From Auanema rhodensis (lineage: Eukaryota; Nematoda; Chromadorea; Rhabditida; Rhabditidae): a stretch of DNA of 64,000 nucleotides. The stretch spans positions 12,384,501 to 12,448,500 of the forward strand of contig OZ059896.1 in the NCBI GenBank assembly GCA_964057225.1, written 5' to 3'. Below are positions 52,490 through 63,595 of the stretch, one piece after another; position 1 is the first letter of the stretch; each line of letters begins with the position of its first letter. Made by a program: the position numbers and the translations under genes. The notes beneath the pieces are model-generated. The model had not been told where the DNA came from. It made no database searches and worked only from the letters and a program-made list of their open reading frames with translations.

Positions 52490-53348
52490 AATTAACTTTA
52501 TGCGTTTCATTGAGGTCAGCGCAACTGTTTGTTAATCCCGTCGTATTTACCTTCAATGTGTGTTTTATAGAGTTTTTGTATTGTTATATTAGTAAAATAA
52601 AGTTTAAAACTAATCTTTTATTATAATTTGAAACCTTTACTTGTTACAATAAATATAATTAATAACAATTCACAATTTCAAAAATTAATAATTTAATGTC
52701 GTTCTTATCGAATTAACCTTCGATATGTGTTCCATTAAATTTTGGTATTTCATATCGTTCTTATCGAATTAACCTTCGATATGTGTTCCATTAAATTTTG
52801 GTATTTCATATCGTTCTTATCGAATTAACCTTCGAGATGTGTTCCATTAAATTTTGGTATTTCATATCGTTCTTATCGAATTAACCTTCATTATGTGTTC
52901 CATTGAATTACCCATAACAACGGTGAACAAAACGATATACATGCAAAAATTTTATTGTTCTTTAAAATAAAAACAATACAAAAACAATACAATAAAAAAT
53001 AAACAAAAAAAAATAAACAAACATTATTAATAAATTTAATAAATAAATAAATAAAATGTATAAACAAATTTATATATTTAAAATTTAAATATTTAAAATT
53101 TATTATTTTTATTTTTACTTAATATATTTAAAAATAATTGAAAACATATACATACATTTGAAAAAAACAAATTCAAAATTCAATTTAAAAAAAAAAATCA
53201 TGCTTTAAATCATGATTTTTAAATTTAAAAAAGGAAAATCCATGAGCCGTGATCCCAAAAGTACGTTTTTAGCAGCTGACGCAACCAAAAGTATGTTTTT
53301 GACAGCTGTTTGTGGGCGTGGTTAGTAAATTTTGCACGGCTCTCTACT
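52490..53348 (+). repeat. Polinton right terminal repeat, possibly the displaced end of P2
   Basis: Complete TIR: the GGTCAGCGCAACTG block, four dyads (52706, 52762, 52818, 52873, the last two degenerate) at 55-56-bp spacing, empty MITE site at about 52936-52945, AT-rich tract, two CAGCTG repeats, terminus TCTCTACT at 53348. It lies beyond POLB N-terminal exons in P2 orientation. Confidence 0.85.
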
Positions 53349-53350
53349 AA

Positions 53351-53740
53351 TGTTCCATTTTATTGACCCTTAGATGTGTTGTAAAAGAAACAATAAGATT
53401 TGAGGAAGAGAGAAAGATTTATTATAAATAAAAAAACATTTAAACAATAAACAAATAAAGATAAAGATAAGTCCGCCAACTGAAGAGTCAGTTGAATGGC
53501 AAGCTTATATAGCGAATGTTATCAGCATTTTCCACGAAAGGTTATAAGTTGTCAATGACAAACTATCTCGGAAAATGCTGAGGCTGCAAAATATAACTGA
53601 TAACATAATACACTAAGACAAGAAACTAGAATTATAAAATATAAAATATAAAACACAGAATAAAGAAATACATAAAAATTATAGAAAGAATAAAGTACAG
53701 AATTATAAATAAAAAAATATAAATAAATATAAGTATAACA
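53351..53740 (-). repeat. G2 3' LTR
   Basis: TGTT...AACA direct repeat partner of 58778-59150. It differs by small indels, including an extra AAATAAATAT stretch near 53710-53730 and loss of TTATAA near 53564. Confidence 0.9.
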
Positions 53741-53797
53741 TGCTACCGCTCTTGAAGTCCTGTGTCCTCACAGGTATGCATAAGGTTTCTAAAATTT

Positions 53798-54778
53798 TCA
53801 TATTGTTGCAGCAAGCTGCCGAAAATAATTTGTCATTCCAAGGAATGAACGAATGGCGGTGACCGTTTTAAGAGTTGGAAATTTCTTAACGGCTGTAATT
53901 TTTGATGGATCAGGTTGTATTCCATCACGACCAATTATAAATCCAAGAAATTTAACTTGTGTAGCTGCAAATTTGCATTTACTTAGTTTTGCTTTCATTC
54001 CTAATCCTTGTAAAGCTTGTAACACTTCTTCTATATCCTCCAGATGTTGTTCAGCTGTGTTTGATATAATGAGTAGATCATCCAGATAAACAAAAAGTCG
54101 ACATTTTACTTGATTTTGCAAATAGCGAACAGCTGATTGAAATGTATGTGGAGCTCCACAGAGACCCATCGGCATTCTGCAATATTGATAAACTCCTGAT
54201 GAGGTCACAAATGCAGTGAGGTGACGGTCTTCTTCACGTAAAGGAATTTGAAAAAATCCCGATAGGAGATCGATGTTTGTGAAGTATCGAGCTCCTGCAG
54301 TGCTGTCGATTATTTCTGGTATATGAGGAATAGAATAAGTCTGTTTCTGTGTGACACTATTGAGTGCACGGAAGTCCGTTACAAAGCGGAATGAGTTGTC
54401 TTTCTTCTTGACTAAGACGACTGGACTTGTAAAACTTGATATTGATGTTTCTATTACTCCTTGGTCCAGCATTTCTTTTACTTGACGTTCAACTTTATCC
54501 TGTTTACCCAAAGGAACTCGATATGATCGAGATTTGGGCAGGTACATATCGGTTCTCAAAGTGATCGAATGTTCTATTGGTCCTTTGAATAACCCAATGT
54601 TCCGATCTTCGTCAAAAAAAGCATTTTTGAATCCTCTCAACATAGTTTTGAGATTTTGACGTTGATTTTTAGATAGATCCGTTGATTCGAATTTTAATTT
54701 ATCAAAAGGATTCTTCTCAAAAATAGGCAATTTATCTGACCAATCAGCTTCTGGTGGAATATAGTTCGGTATATGTGG
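53798..54778 (-). pseudogene. pol: Ty3/gypsy reverse transcriptase, truncated before RNase H
   Basis: Complete RT core: RSYRVPLGKQDKVERQVKEM, FTSPVVLVKKKDNSFRFVTDFRALN, YFTNIDLLSGFFQIPL (motif A Asp), MPMGLCGAPHTFQ and FVYLDDLLI (catalytic YLDD), then FLGFIIGRDGIQPDP and SFLGMTNYFRQ. It stops there, about 60 bp before the LTR. The frame runs upstream past the non-ATG at 54730 and touches the end of the envelope-like ORF in a different frame (GKGKIAEEIGIPHIPNY), so it would need frameshifting, splicing or a lost junction. RNase H and integrase are deleted. Confidence 0.9.
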
Positions 54779-54795
54779 GATTCCAATTTCTTCTG

Positions 54796-56529
54796 CTATT
54801 TTTCCTTTTCCAATAATGGTGTTTCCACAGGTTTTGAGGTAGCACTAAGAAATCGTGCAGTTGGCGTAGTTTTAGTGGTGATAGAGCGACTGAATACTCT
54901 TTTTGTAATCTCTTCAGGTGCTGGTTTTGAAAACCATGACATTAAATCAGTTAATTGTTTAGCGTCAATATTGATGTTACGGCTGTAGAGATCTTCTTTA
55001 TTTGAAGGCATCGGTATTCCAAAAATGGTTTCTCGGTTTCTGAGTGTCCAGTTATCCAACAGCTTTAATTTCATTTCATATACTTGATCTTTCACTTGTC
55101 GTTGCATAAAATGACTATGAAAGAACAGTTTCATTCGATAATATTCTAACAGTTGAGGTTGAGAATACTGATAGCGTAGTTCACGAAGTAATTCGTTTGC
55201 TTTATATACCACAGAACGTGGATCTCCAAATGTGAAGTTGAGATGGTTTTGATATACTGTGAATATCAAAAATTCGAGTGGTGGCACATATTCTGTTTTG
55301 GATAAGATTGCAGGTATTTGTATCATTTCCCATAATTTATCTCTTGCAACCGAAATTGTAGAATTGCCTGGTTTAACTATTCTTTTTATATAATTGATAG
55401 GAAGTCGGTGTGCTAGTTGACCGATGACAAAACTAGGCTCCATTTGTTCGATCCACATTTTTGTAATCATCTTGCTTTCTTCTCCTCCTAGAGCATGTAG
55501 TAAGAGAATATTCGGATCGCGGAAGTCTTTTAAAGTTGCCCAGTAATCTATAGTATGATCAGTAATGTTCAAAATATGGACAGCTGACAGCAAAAATTGA
55601 TGATATCGAGCAATAACAGTCAGGTTCTGATATTCGTTGCTAACTGATTGATAGTGATACCAGTTATGAATATATCTTATGGTATTTCCGCCAGACGTGA
55701 CAGTATATCTAGCAAACGGTAGATCCAATATTTGAATAGGAGTTAACTTATATTCCATTTCTGAGCGAAATGACGCAATTAAGGATGAATTTGTTGATCG
55801 TTTATAGCGTTGGCGTGAAGGATCCATTTGATTATCCAAATAACTTGTTAGATCCAGTAGAGAATATGCATGCGGATAATCAATAAACGAGACAAGAGTC
55901 TCAGTAGTGGATTCAAAAATTGGTGAAGAAAAACAAGATTGAGTTGTAGTAGATGCTGAGGTGTTGGCTAAGACAAGTGCTGTTTCTAGACTTGATATTA
56001 GCAGTGTTTGATCTCCAAGTATTCCATACAGAGGTCCAATACGTGTGTATTGGCATGGTGCTCGGGGTGTGGGTGGTTTCCAAACTACTGAACCATCTCC
56101 AAATGTACAGCTTCCCATTTGAGCTTTACAGCCTTCTGCGTTGACAATTAAGTCAGATACAATAGTATTGTCCTTTAAATTTGTAATAACTCCTCGCTCC
56201 ATCACAAATTGAGTTAAGTTGGCGCATTGAGTAAAGCTGAAGAAACGTTCCGGTTCATATACTGGCTTAGGAGCTTCATATGTAAGTGGATTAGCGCTCA
56301 ACAGTTTTTCATTTTTCCATTTCTTGTCTCGAGCAGCTATACGGCATTCTTCTACAGATACATATCCATTACCAATGATGGTGTCATTGCTTTCTCGGAA
56401 CCAAAATTGATCCGTTACACATAATCGATAGATGCGTGTATAACATTTCCACGCTTCCCATGTTACGACGGTTTGTTTAGGAATGAACAATTCAACGTTA
56501 ACTTTTGTTGAATTGCTTTCCGTTGGCAT
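54796..56529 (-). pseudogene. envelope-like glycoprotein in the position between gag and RT
   Basis: A 577-codon frame, preceded in another frame by a gag-linked hydrophobic leader (LPFLLTTIICTFLLPTVNAS at about 56585-56650), so one frameshift separates leader and body. Conserved-looking cysteines (WEAWKCYTRIYRLCVTDQFWF, EECRIAARD, GCKAQMGSC), NxS/T sequons, and a basic site RQRYKRS (about residue 240) that resembles a furin cleavage site. There is no clear C-terminal membrane anchor; the C-terminus is Ser/Thr/Lys-rich. It resembles envelope proteins captured from negative-strand RNA viruses in general layout only. The family is not determined. Confidence 0.6.
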
Positions 56530-57191
56530 CCTGTTATCTCTGGTGGTGTCATCAGAATTCCTCCTTTATGAGCTAAACATAGTTGATATGAAGCATTCAC
56601 AGTGGGAAGCAAAAATGTGCAGATTATTGTTGTGAGCAGGAATGGTAATGCTATAGTATTTATATTGAATCGAGGTTTCCATCGTTTTTGATTGCCTTGA
56701 TTCTCTCTTGGATAATTGTCTCTATTTTCTCTTGGATAGTTGTCTCTATTTTCTCTTGAGTAGTTGTCTCCTCGAGATTCTCTTGGATGGTTGTTGCGAT
56801 TATTCCTAGAAAAGTTGTCTCGATTTTCTCTTTGATAATTGTTGCGAGGTTCTCTCAAATGATGATGACTCTCCATTGAGTAGTTGTTTCCATAATTTTG
56901 TCGAGGGCCAGAGTTCCTGCTGAATTTATTTTTGAAACTCTTCCAAGGGTTTCTTGAATTGTTGCCATTGTTCCGTTCGAAATATCGTGGCTGCTGATGG
57001 TTCCTTTGGTTCCTATTTTTCTTCATGGTGATCTTCTGAACTGCAGAAATCAACTCTTGCATAGTTGAGTTTTCTTCATGCTGTTTCTTATAGTTAGCAC
57101 GAATTGCTTCTTCAAAACGTGCTGTCCTTTTTGCTTCCTCATAATTCTTCGGATCTTTTCCTTGAACAATTATGCCTAAATCAGCGTTCAA
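56463..57191 (-). CDS. gag: gag C-terminal part fused to envelope leader
   Basis: Basic, Asn/Arg-rich nucleocapsid-like region with repeats of the type RENRDNYPREN and no CCHC knuckle, then in the same frame a hydrophobic leader and SYQLCLAHKGG. It follows the gag fragment at 57213-57686 across a small break (about 57192-57212; TTATCTTTATATGAGC). In-frame fusion of gag tail and a signal-peptide-like segment is unusual. The M at 57191 is internal to gag. Confidence 0.65.
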   Translation of the reverse strand: MNADLGIIVQGKDPKNYEEAKRTARFEEAIRANYKKQHEENSTMQELISAVQKITMKKNRNQRNHQQPRYFERNNGNNSRNPWKSFKNKFSRNSGPRQNYGNNYSMESHHHLREPRNNYQRENRDNFSRNNRNNHPRESRGDNYSRENRDNYPRENRDNYPRENQGNQKRWKPRFNINTIALPFLLTTIICTFLLPTVNASYQLCLAHKGGILMTPPEITGCQRKAIQQKLTLNCSFLNKPS

Positions 57192-57212
57192 TCCATTAAA
57201 GAAAGCTTATCT

Positions 57213-57686
57213 TTATATGAGCTCTCTTTCTCGATCAGTTGGGCTCATAATACTGGAAGCCATTTCTTCCAAGTATGAGGCAAACTGAGTAACAGTTTTC
57301 TCTCCTTGCGTCGAGCGTAGCAACTTCGCGATTGTAAAATTCCTTTCCGTGGCAGGGCAAAGTAACTCTGCCAATTGTGAAACAAGGTCTTTCCAAGGCC
57401 CTCGTTCACGAATTTCGGAAGGAATCGAGTTATATGCAGAGATCGCAGAATCATTCTGCTGAAGCAGCAGAGGAAGAAGAAAAATTCTTTCAATTACCGA
57501 AAGTCCCGCAGCATTCGCGAATTGGTTAAATATATCGATGTACGATCGAAAGCTTCGGCTACCATCGTATTTGGGGCAGTGTGGACTGCCTAGAACTTTT
57601 GTTAAGTTTTTGGTCAACTCTGGAGATGCCATTAAATTAGGCGTTTCCAGAGTTGAATCTCTGTTTGATTGCTCATGTGGTCTCAT
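57213..57686 (-). pseudogene. gag: gag capsid-like part of G2
   Basis: ATG at 57686. 157 codons with GSPHCPKYDGSRSFRSYIDIFNQFANAAGLS, WKDLVSQLAELLCPATERNF and QGEKTVTQFASYLEEMASS, a typical gypsy-type capsid helical pattern. It breaks at 57213 and resumes in the next frame as NADLGIIVQGKDPKNYEEA, so one short indel separates the two parts. Confidence 0.75.
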
Positions 57687-58777
57687 GTTGAGTAGGAGCT
57701 TCAGAGGTAGTTTTTCGCGCTGGGGAGTTTTTTTTTTTCGGTGTTACAGCCAAGTGTGTTGGCGTTTTTTCGTCGTCCGATGGACTTAAATCGTTGTCAA
57801 ACGAGTCGTCACTATCGGGAAAAGGAAATCGAGAAATACGATTTCTCTTGTCTCTTAATCTTTGAGAGGTACGGAAAGGCGTATCCGTATAATTATTCTT
57901 GGAGGTTGCCGTTTTGGAAAAGGAGGAAAGTCAGAACAATCTACAATGTAAAATAGTGGAATAAGTTAGTAAACAAGATAAGAATATGAATAGTTAATAG
58001 TGAATAAGCTAGTGAATAACATGAAAAAAAAATTGAAGAAAAAAAAGATATATAATAATATGGGTTGAAGATTAATTAATTAATGAATTCATAGAAAAAC
58101 AAACTATAGAGAGGAAAAAAAAGTGTGAATATAATTAATTGTTAAGATGATAATAGGATATGATTATGTGACAATGTGATTCATAAATTAGAGAAGTGAG
58201 TATGGCGGACAAATCAAAATCTCAATTGTTACTGAATAACAATGAATTACCAAACAAGGCATCTTTCAAATTCCAAAGTCTTTGTTTCAACTTGAATCAA
58301 CAATCAAAAAATTATGAGAGGAAGGTTTAAATTCAAATATGACAAATGATACAGAGGATGTTATCTTCTTACAGTGGCCATTCTGTTAGTACAAACTTGT
58401 AATCTTTATCAAAAATATCGCAAATTGACTTTATTAAGATCCAATTTTGCTTATATCAAACAGCTTTTCCATTTCCAAAAAATATATATTTTTCGCCACA
58501 ATGAAAAATCAAAAATACAACTGCGCAGAAACAAAGAGAAATCGAAAAGTTGGCCAATTCAGTATCTCACCCTTGCGCAAAATATCAACCCTGTTTATTA
58601 AAAAAATGAGTGAGACCCTTCGTACTGAATTGGAAAGAGAGGTGGTAGCCCAGGGAAATCGCTCAAAAAAATAAATTCTCTTTAACTGAATGATAATTCA
58701 TAATGTAATCGAGTTCGAAAATCGTAAAAAGATTCTAAGGTGGAACCTCCATGTAATATCCTTGGTTTGGATATTAA
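57687..58777 (-). other. G2 leader between 5' LTR and gag
   Basis: About 1.1 kb upstream of gag with no convincing ORF. Sequence just inside the LTR (TTAATATCCAAACCAAGG on the minus strand) should hold the primer-binding site, but no TGG-initiated match to a tRNA end is evident. Includes AT-rich runs at 58020-58200. Confidence 0.45.
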
Positions 58778-59150
58778 TGTTCCATGTTATTGACCCTTAG
58801 ATATGTTGTAAAAGAAACAATAAGATTTGAGGAAGAGAGAAAGATTTATTATGAATAAAAAAAACATTTAAACAATAAACAAATAAAGATAAAGATAAGT
58901 CCGCCAACTGAAGATTCAGTTGAATGGCAAGCTTATATAGCGAATGTTATCAGCATTTTCTACGAAAGGTTATAAGTTGTCAATGACAATTATAACTATC
59001 TCGGAAAATGCTGAGGCTGCAAAATATAACTGATAACATAATACACTAAGACAAGAAACTAGAATTATAAAATATAAAATATAAAACACAGAATAAAGAA
59101 ATACATAAAAATTATAGAAAGAATAAAGTACAGAATTATAAAGTATAACA
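58778..59150 (-). repeat. G2 5' LTR
   Basis: 373-bp direct repeat partner of 53351-53740, with TGTT/AACA ends. Confidence 0.9.
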
Positions 59151-59420
59151 CTCTAACACTGTTGTGTGAGATATTCCTAGATCTTCTGCTAGACTTCTGG
59201 TGGAACTGCACGGGTCTGCTTTAACAAAGTTTTTCAGAACTTGTGCATCAACGGCAGCAGGTCGTCCGGACCGATCATCATCTTCCAAGCTCTCATTTCC
59301 CTCTTTGAAATTCTTGAACCATCTCTGCACCATGCGTACAGAACAAGTCCTTTCGCCAAAGGCAACGTTGATTCTTTCAGCTGCTTCAACAGCTTTACGT
59401 CCTATTTTGAACTCATACAA
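59151..59420 (-). pseudogene. mariner transposase N-terminal fragment
   Basis: Paired helix-turn-helix DNA-binding region of a mariner transposase: YEFKIGRKAVEAAERINVAFGE, RMVQRWFKNFKEGNESLEDDDRSGRP, then ADPCSSTRSLAEDLGISHTTVLE. It ends at the G2 LTR, so the linker and DDD catalytic domain are gone. Upstream of 59420 the frame is lost. Confidence 0.9.
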
Positions 59421-59789
59421 AAAATTGCTCTTAAATTTCTCTTCTCTAGCATGATTTCAAAAAGCTATAAAAAAACTCAGAATTAATCTACTGTTCAGAA
59501 AAATATAAATAAGAATTCATAACATATAATAATACTTATTATTATTAATTTTTCTTTTATATAATGATTCATGTGTTCATAATTTTTTTTGATCGAATAC
59601 AATCGAAAAAAACGTCATTACTTTCCGACCAACTTATTATAATTTAAATATTTAAACTTTAAAAAAAATTTGAAAATTTGAAATTTAAATTCAAACTTAA
59701 TATATTTAAAAATGATTAAAAATATAATTATACACATACACTTGAGAAGAAAAAATTTAAATTTAATTTTTAAAAAAATCATGAATTCT
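59421..59789. other. AT-rich gap including a Polinton TIR fragment
   Basis: 59421-59630 shows nothing recognisable. 59640-59785 resembles the AT-rich part of the Polinton TIR (compare 53040-53200: ACTTAATATATTTAAAAAT, ATACATTTGA, AAAAATCATG). Confidence 0.5.
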
Positions 59790-60120
59790 TTCAGAAATCC
59801 GAAACAAACTAACACCTTCCTTCGAAGGGCCTTATTTAGTTACATCAGTTCAACCATCTTTCGTCGTGGTTCAAACATATAAAGAAAAAAGCAGAAGAGT
59901 ACACAAGGACTTTGTCAAACCTTACCAACGGACAACATCTATTTCGGTTATCACAACTTTTTGAAGGTTGTTTTTTTAACAAAATCAAATTGTTGAATTT
60001 TTTTTATTTTGTGCCATTTCTGATTGTAACACTTTTGTGTTGTTGATGGATTTCAAATTTGAAGAGACAATAGCCAAACTTTCAAAACTTATTGTATATA
60101 TTTTTTAAAATTTTATCCAC
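59790..60120 (+). pseudogene. gypsy G1 integrase C-terminus and 3' region fragment
   Basis: Encodes the GPY/F module and tail (SFEGPYLVTSVQPSFVVVQT, VHKDFVKPYQRTTSIS), homologous to 11040-11206, then jumps through a deletion to the end of the 3' region (AAGAGACAATAGCCAAACTTTC). Diverged, so older than the palindrome copies. Confidence 0.8.
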
Positions 60121-61058
60121 TACACCATAATTTTTCATTTGATATAATGTTTTAGAAAAAAAATGTAGTGAAAGAAGTAACGATAAATTGATGCCAGACC
60201 TTTCATTATTGTAGAAATGCTGGATTTAAGAATTTGTTGAAAACTATAACTCCTACGTGAGAGTTAATTATTTTTCATTTAATCTTTTTATTATAGTATT
60301 GAATTAAAATCCAGAACATAGTACTCGAGAACAATGATTCCAAATTTTTATAATGAGTTCAGAGGGAAGATTCAATCAATTATTCAGAATGTTCAATCGT
60401 TCAACGTTTCAATCGATGGCTGGAACAGTGCTGACAGCAAGCACAGTATGCTTGCGGTAACTTTTCATTTTCTGAATATTGGAAGCTGTCAACCTGAGTA
60501 TTTCCTATTGCGAGCTGAGCCCGTTAAAAAGTGGTCCGCTAATAAAAGTGGTCCGCTAATGCTAATAATCTTCACTGCTGCTTGAAAAATACTTTGACTT
60601 CTTTCAATATTGATAGCAGAAAAATACGCTCTTTCATTAAAGATGGAACATATGGTAAACATTACTAAACAGATACGATAATACGTATTTATCAGAATGT
60701 TTATCAGAATGCTTAAATATCTTATAAAAGATCCAGTTTTGATTGAATTAAAAAAATAAGAAAAATTATTGAAAAACTACGTCGTAGTAGTACTGACCGT
60801 TTCAACATTAAAGAAAGTTTTCAAGACATTCCTGCAAAAATTCTCTCAAAGGTTTTCAAAAAAATTTTCGAGAAGAAATTGAGAGTTTTTTCAGAAAGAA
60901 ATGAAAAGTTAGCTGTTTTTTTTATTTTTAAAAAAAATTTGTGCAGTAGTCACCCATCGATTACCAAGAAAGAATGGGATATTATTTTCGATTTGAAAAC
61001 TCTTCTTGAACCAATATCTGAAATTACAACTAAGTTACAATCTCGCATGCACAAAGAA
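60121..61058 (+). pseudogene. hAT transposase remnant
   Basis: Scattered frames: 60334-60585 with YNEFRGKIQSIIQNVQSFNVSIDGWNSADSKHSMLAVTFHF (start of the RNase H-like catalytic fold, first Asp in SIDGW), and 60879-61064 with SITKKEWDIIFDLKTLLEPISEITTKLQS (the insertion/helical part). Several stops and indels lie between them. No ends identified. It separates two gypsy G1 fragments. Confidence 0.75.
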
Positions 61059-62330
61059 AAATGAACTCTTCATTCGTGAATGAACAACAAACTAACTGGG
61101 ATTTACACCTACCCAAAGTTATGTTTGCAATCAAGACGTTACCAAACTTATCAACATTTATTAGTCCATACATAGTATTATTTGGTCGGGATGTAAGACT
61201 TCCAATTGACCACCACTTGCCTGCAAATAATCTCCAAACTGAAGAACCAACCAATTCTACAGAAGATTGTGTTAATAGATCACTGATACAAAAGGAAAGC
61301 ACTTTCGCTATAGTAAAAGATAGAATTGAAACATGCACAAAGAAAAATGAACAACGGTACAATACACGAAATAGAAATAAAAAACAAATAAATTCAGGTT
61401 AATGACTTAGTTATGATAAAAATGATAAAAGTCATGTCTACACGAAACAAAGAACATCCATTCCAGTCATTACAATTTCTTGAAGGTAGTTTTTTTAACC
61501 AATTCAAGTAGTTGAAATATTTTTTATTTTGTGCCATTTCTGATTGTAACACTTCTTTGTTGTTGATTGATTTCTCTCTGAGAAGTCTGCTATTGTTTTC
61601 CAAGGTTTTATTTTATTACTTTAATTCATTGAATAGATTTTTCCAACATTCTCTTGTAAACTTTGTTATTTTTTATGCTTAATCATTACTTCTGTTCACC
61701 GTACGGACATTAGTCATACGGGTTAAACGAGTTTTCATTTTTTTGTACAGAACGGGCTCGACCTATTAACAGGGTAACACCGTATCTGTACAACTCAAGA
61801 AAATGATCGAATATCAAAGTCAAATGGTTGAGAAGCAAAACCTCGTTTGCAAGCATTTCACTACTCAACTATTTGGAATAGAATCTACTCAATACTACTT
61901 TTCGAATTCAACAAACTTGAAGAGACAATAGCTAAACTTTCAAAACTTATTGTATACATTTTTTGAAATTTTTATCCACTACACCTTAATTTTTTTTTTC
62001 AACATCCAACTATCTTGAAAAGTAAACTTATTTATTTTGTTTTTGAACAACGGGATGAATAAAACGGTTGTCGATAATTAAATATCACGCCTACAACATG
62101 GGAGACACATGGCACTCTTGCTTCTGGCCTGACCCAGATAGGTGGTCTTATAGCCATGTGAGTCTCATCTCAATAGATTCTATATTTTATTACTTTATTA
62201 TATCTTTTTATCATCTTTCTTAATGTAAATCGGCTCTGCCTACCTTAGGAACGTGGTAGAAGTATATATATCTTCCGACCATGAAAAGACGGGAAAAATT
62301 AGTATGTAACGCAGTTATTAATGTTCATTA
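61059..62330 (+). pseudogene. second gypsy G1 fragment: integrase, 3' region, partial LTR
   Basis: 61061-61402 matches integrase (FVNEQQTNWDLHLPKVMFAIKTLPN ... RIETCTKKNEQRYNTRNR) and carries a deletion of the GPY/F module near 61440. 61490-62050 matches the 3' region, including the GTACAGAACGGGCTCGACC exon-like start. About 62090-62315 is a truncated LTR. Confidence 0.8.
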
Positions 62331-62624
62331 AATTAACCCTCGATATGTGTCGCGTTGAGGTCAGCGCAACTGTTTGTTAATCTTATGATATAAACATTCA
62401 ATGTGTGCTCGATAGAGATTTTGTATTGGTTTGTATAGTAAAATAAAATGTTAAACTATTCTAATATGTTCATCTTTTCTTTTATTTTGAGAAGTTCACT
62501 TGTTACAATAAATTTGACAGCTTATGCGCCCCCAAAAATATGTTTTTAGCAGCTGACGCCGTCCAAAGTATACTTTTGACAGCTGTTTGGGGGCGTAGTT
62601 ATTAAATTTTACACGGCTCTCTAG
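62331..62624 (+). repeat. solo Polinton terminal-repeat fragment
   Basis: Degenerate dyad (62331-62346), GAGGTCAGCGCAACTGTTTG, GTTACAATAAA, three CAGCTG/CAGCTTATG repeats, TTTGGGGGCGTAGTTATTAA and the terminus GGCTCTCTAG. The AT-rich middle is deleted. Confidence 0.75.
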
Positions 62625-63595
62625 CTCTAAAGCAACGGACATGGATTGGAGCAAAAATGAAACCTTGTTATATGTGTCTCATTTTATAGGCGTGGCTGTT
62701 TTAGGTTTTGATCATTTGAATAGCTCGTATATGTTTAGCATGCGCTGGCAGATTTGACAGTGAGAAAAATCGATTGGAAATGGAAAGAAAAATAAACAAA
62801 TATTAAGTTTCAAGCTGCTTGATAGTGTAGTTTAGATGTGTTTCACGACTTGATATTTCGGACATAAACCAAAGGAAATCTTTGAAACATATATCGCCCG
62901 AAACAAAAAACAAAACTAGAAAGTTCCGCCATGATTTAAACTGGGGTCGAGCATTCAGAGTCCTAAGTGTTGACCACTACACCACGGAACCACTGTAATC
63001 TGTCACAAAAGAATTGCCATATATGAGATTTGATCTTCCTTCTTGTTTAAAACAAAAGGGAAGAATTTATGAACAATATGAGCAAGAAGAGATTTCAAAA
63101 TTTTGAGTTTTTTGAAGTTGGAACTCAGGTTATTGCTGTTCTCCAAGTTTGTTACTGTTGTAGTAGTCAAATAAGAAAATCCTCTTTTTATTTTTAACAA
63201 CCAAGTTCGGAATTAAAATTCATTACTCCAGCTCGAATTTTAAAAAACACAGTTTTGGGCAGTAAAACTAATATTAATGACACAACGACTCTTCCACACT
63301 TTTTATATTCGAAATATTATATATGTTTTTCTACTTTTGTTGTTAGTTGGGCAGAACCGAATGCTTTGATCGATATTTTGATATAAACGTAAGCAGATAA
63401 AAGAAGTCATTATTAGATCACAAGAAATTACATTATGAGTTATACATTAACATATACATTAAATATACCGATTGAAATTGAATGAAATAATAATCAAATA
63501 TTAGGTTTTATGCTGCTTGATAATGTAGTACATGGTTATTTTCTAAGACTCAAAGTTTGGGACAAAAATCATAGTAAATCTGTGAAACATTTTTG
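62625..63595 (-). repeat. diverged solitary LTR-like satellite unit
   Basis: Same family as 14927-24434, clearly older: unit start at 62759, tRNA-Gln-like segment at 62922-62991, LTR-like half to about 63450, then the beginning of a further unit. Confidence 0.75.

Larger units (their letters stand above)
53351..59150 (-). mobile_element. LTR retroelement G2 with gag - envelope-like - RT order
   Basis: Flanked by two LTRs (53351-53740 and 58778-59150) about 95% alike by eye. On the minus strand the order is 5' LTR, ~1.1-kb leader, gag, envelope-like ORF, RT, 3' LTR. Protease, RNase H and integrase are absent. No target duplication is visible: the left side abuts a Polinton terminus and the right side a mariner fragment, so a flank may have been rearranged. 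Confidence 0.8.

Noticed and set aside
57538..57956. Plus-strand ORFs across the gag start and leader of G2
   Set aside because: They are antisense to gag or leader sequence, have no motif, and their starts are not supported.
58374..58674. Two overlapping 75-codon ORFs in the G2 leader
   Set aside because: Opposite strand to the element, overlapping each other in different frames, AT-rich, no motif.
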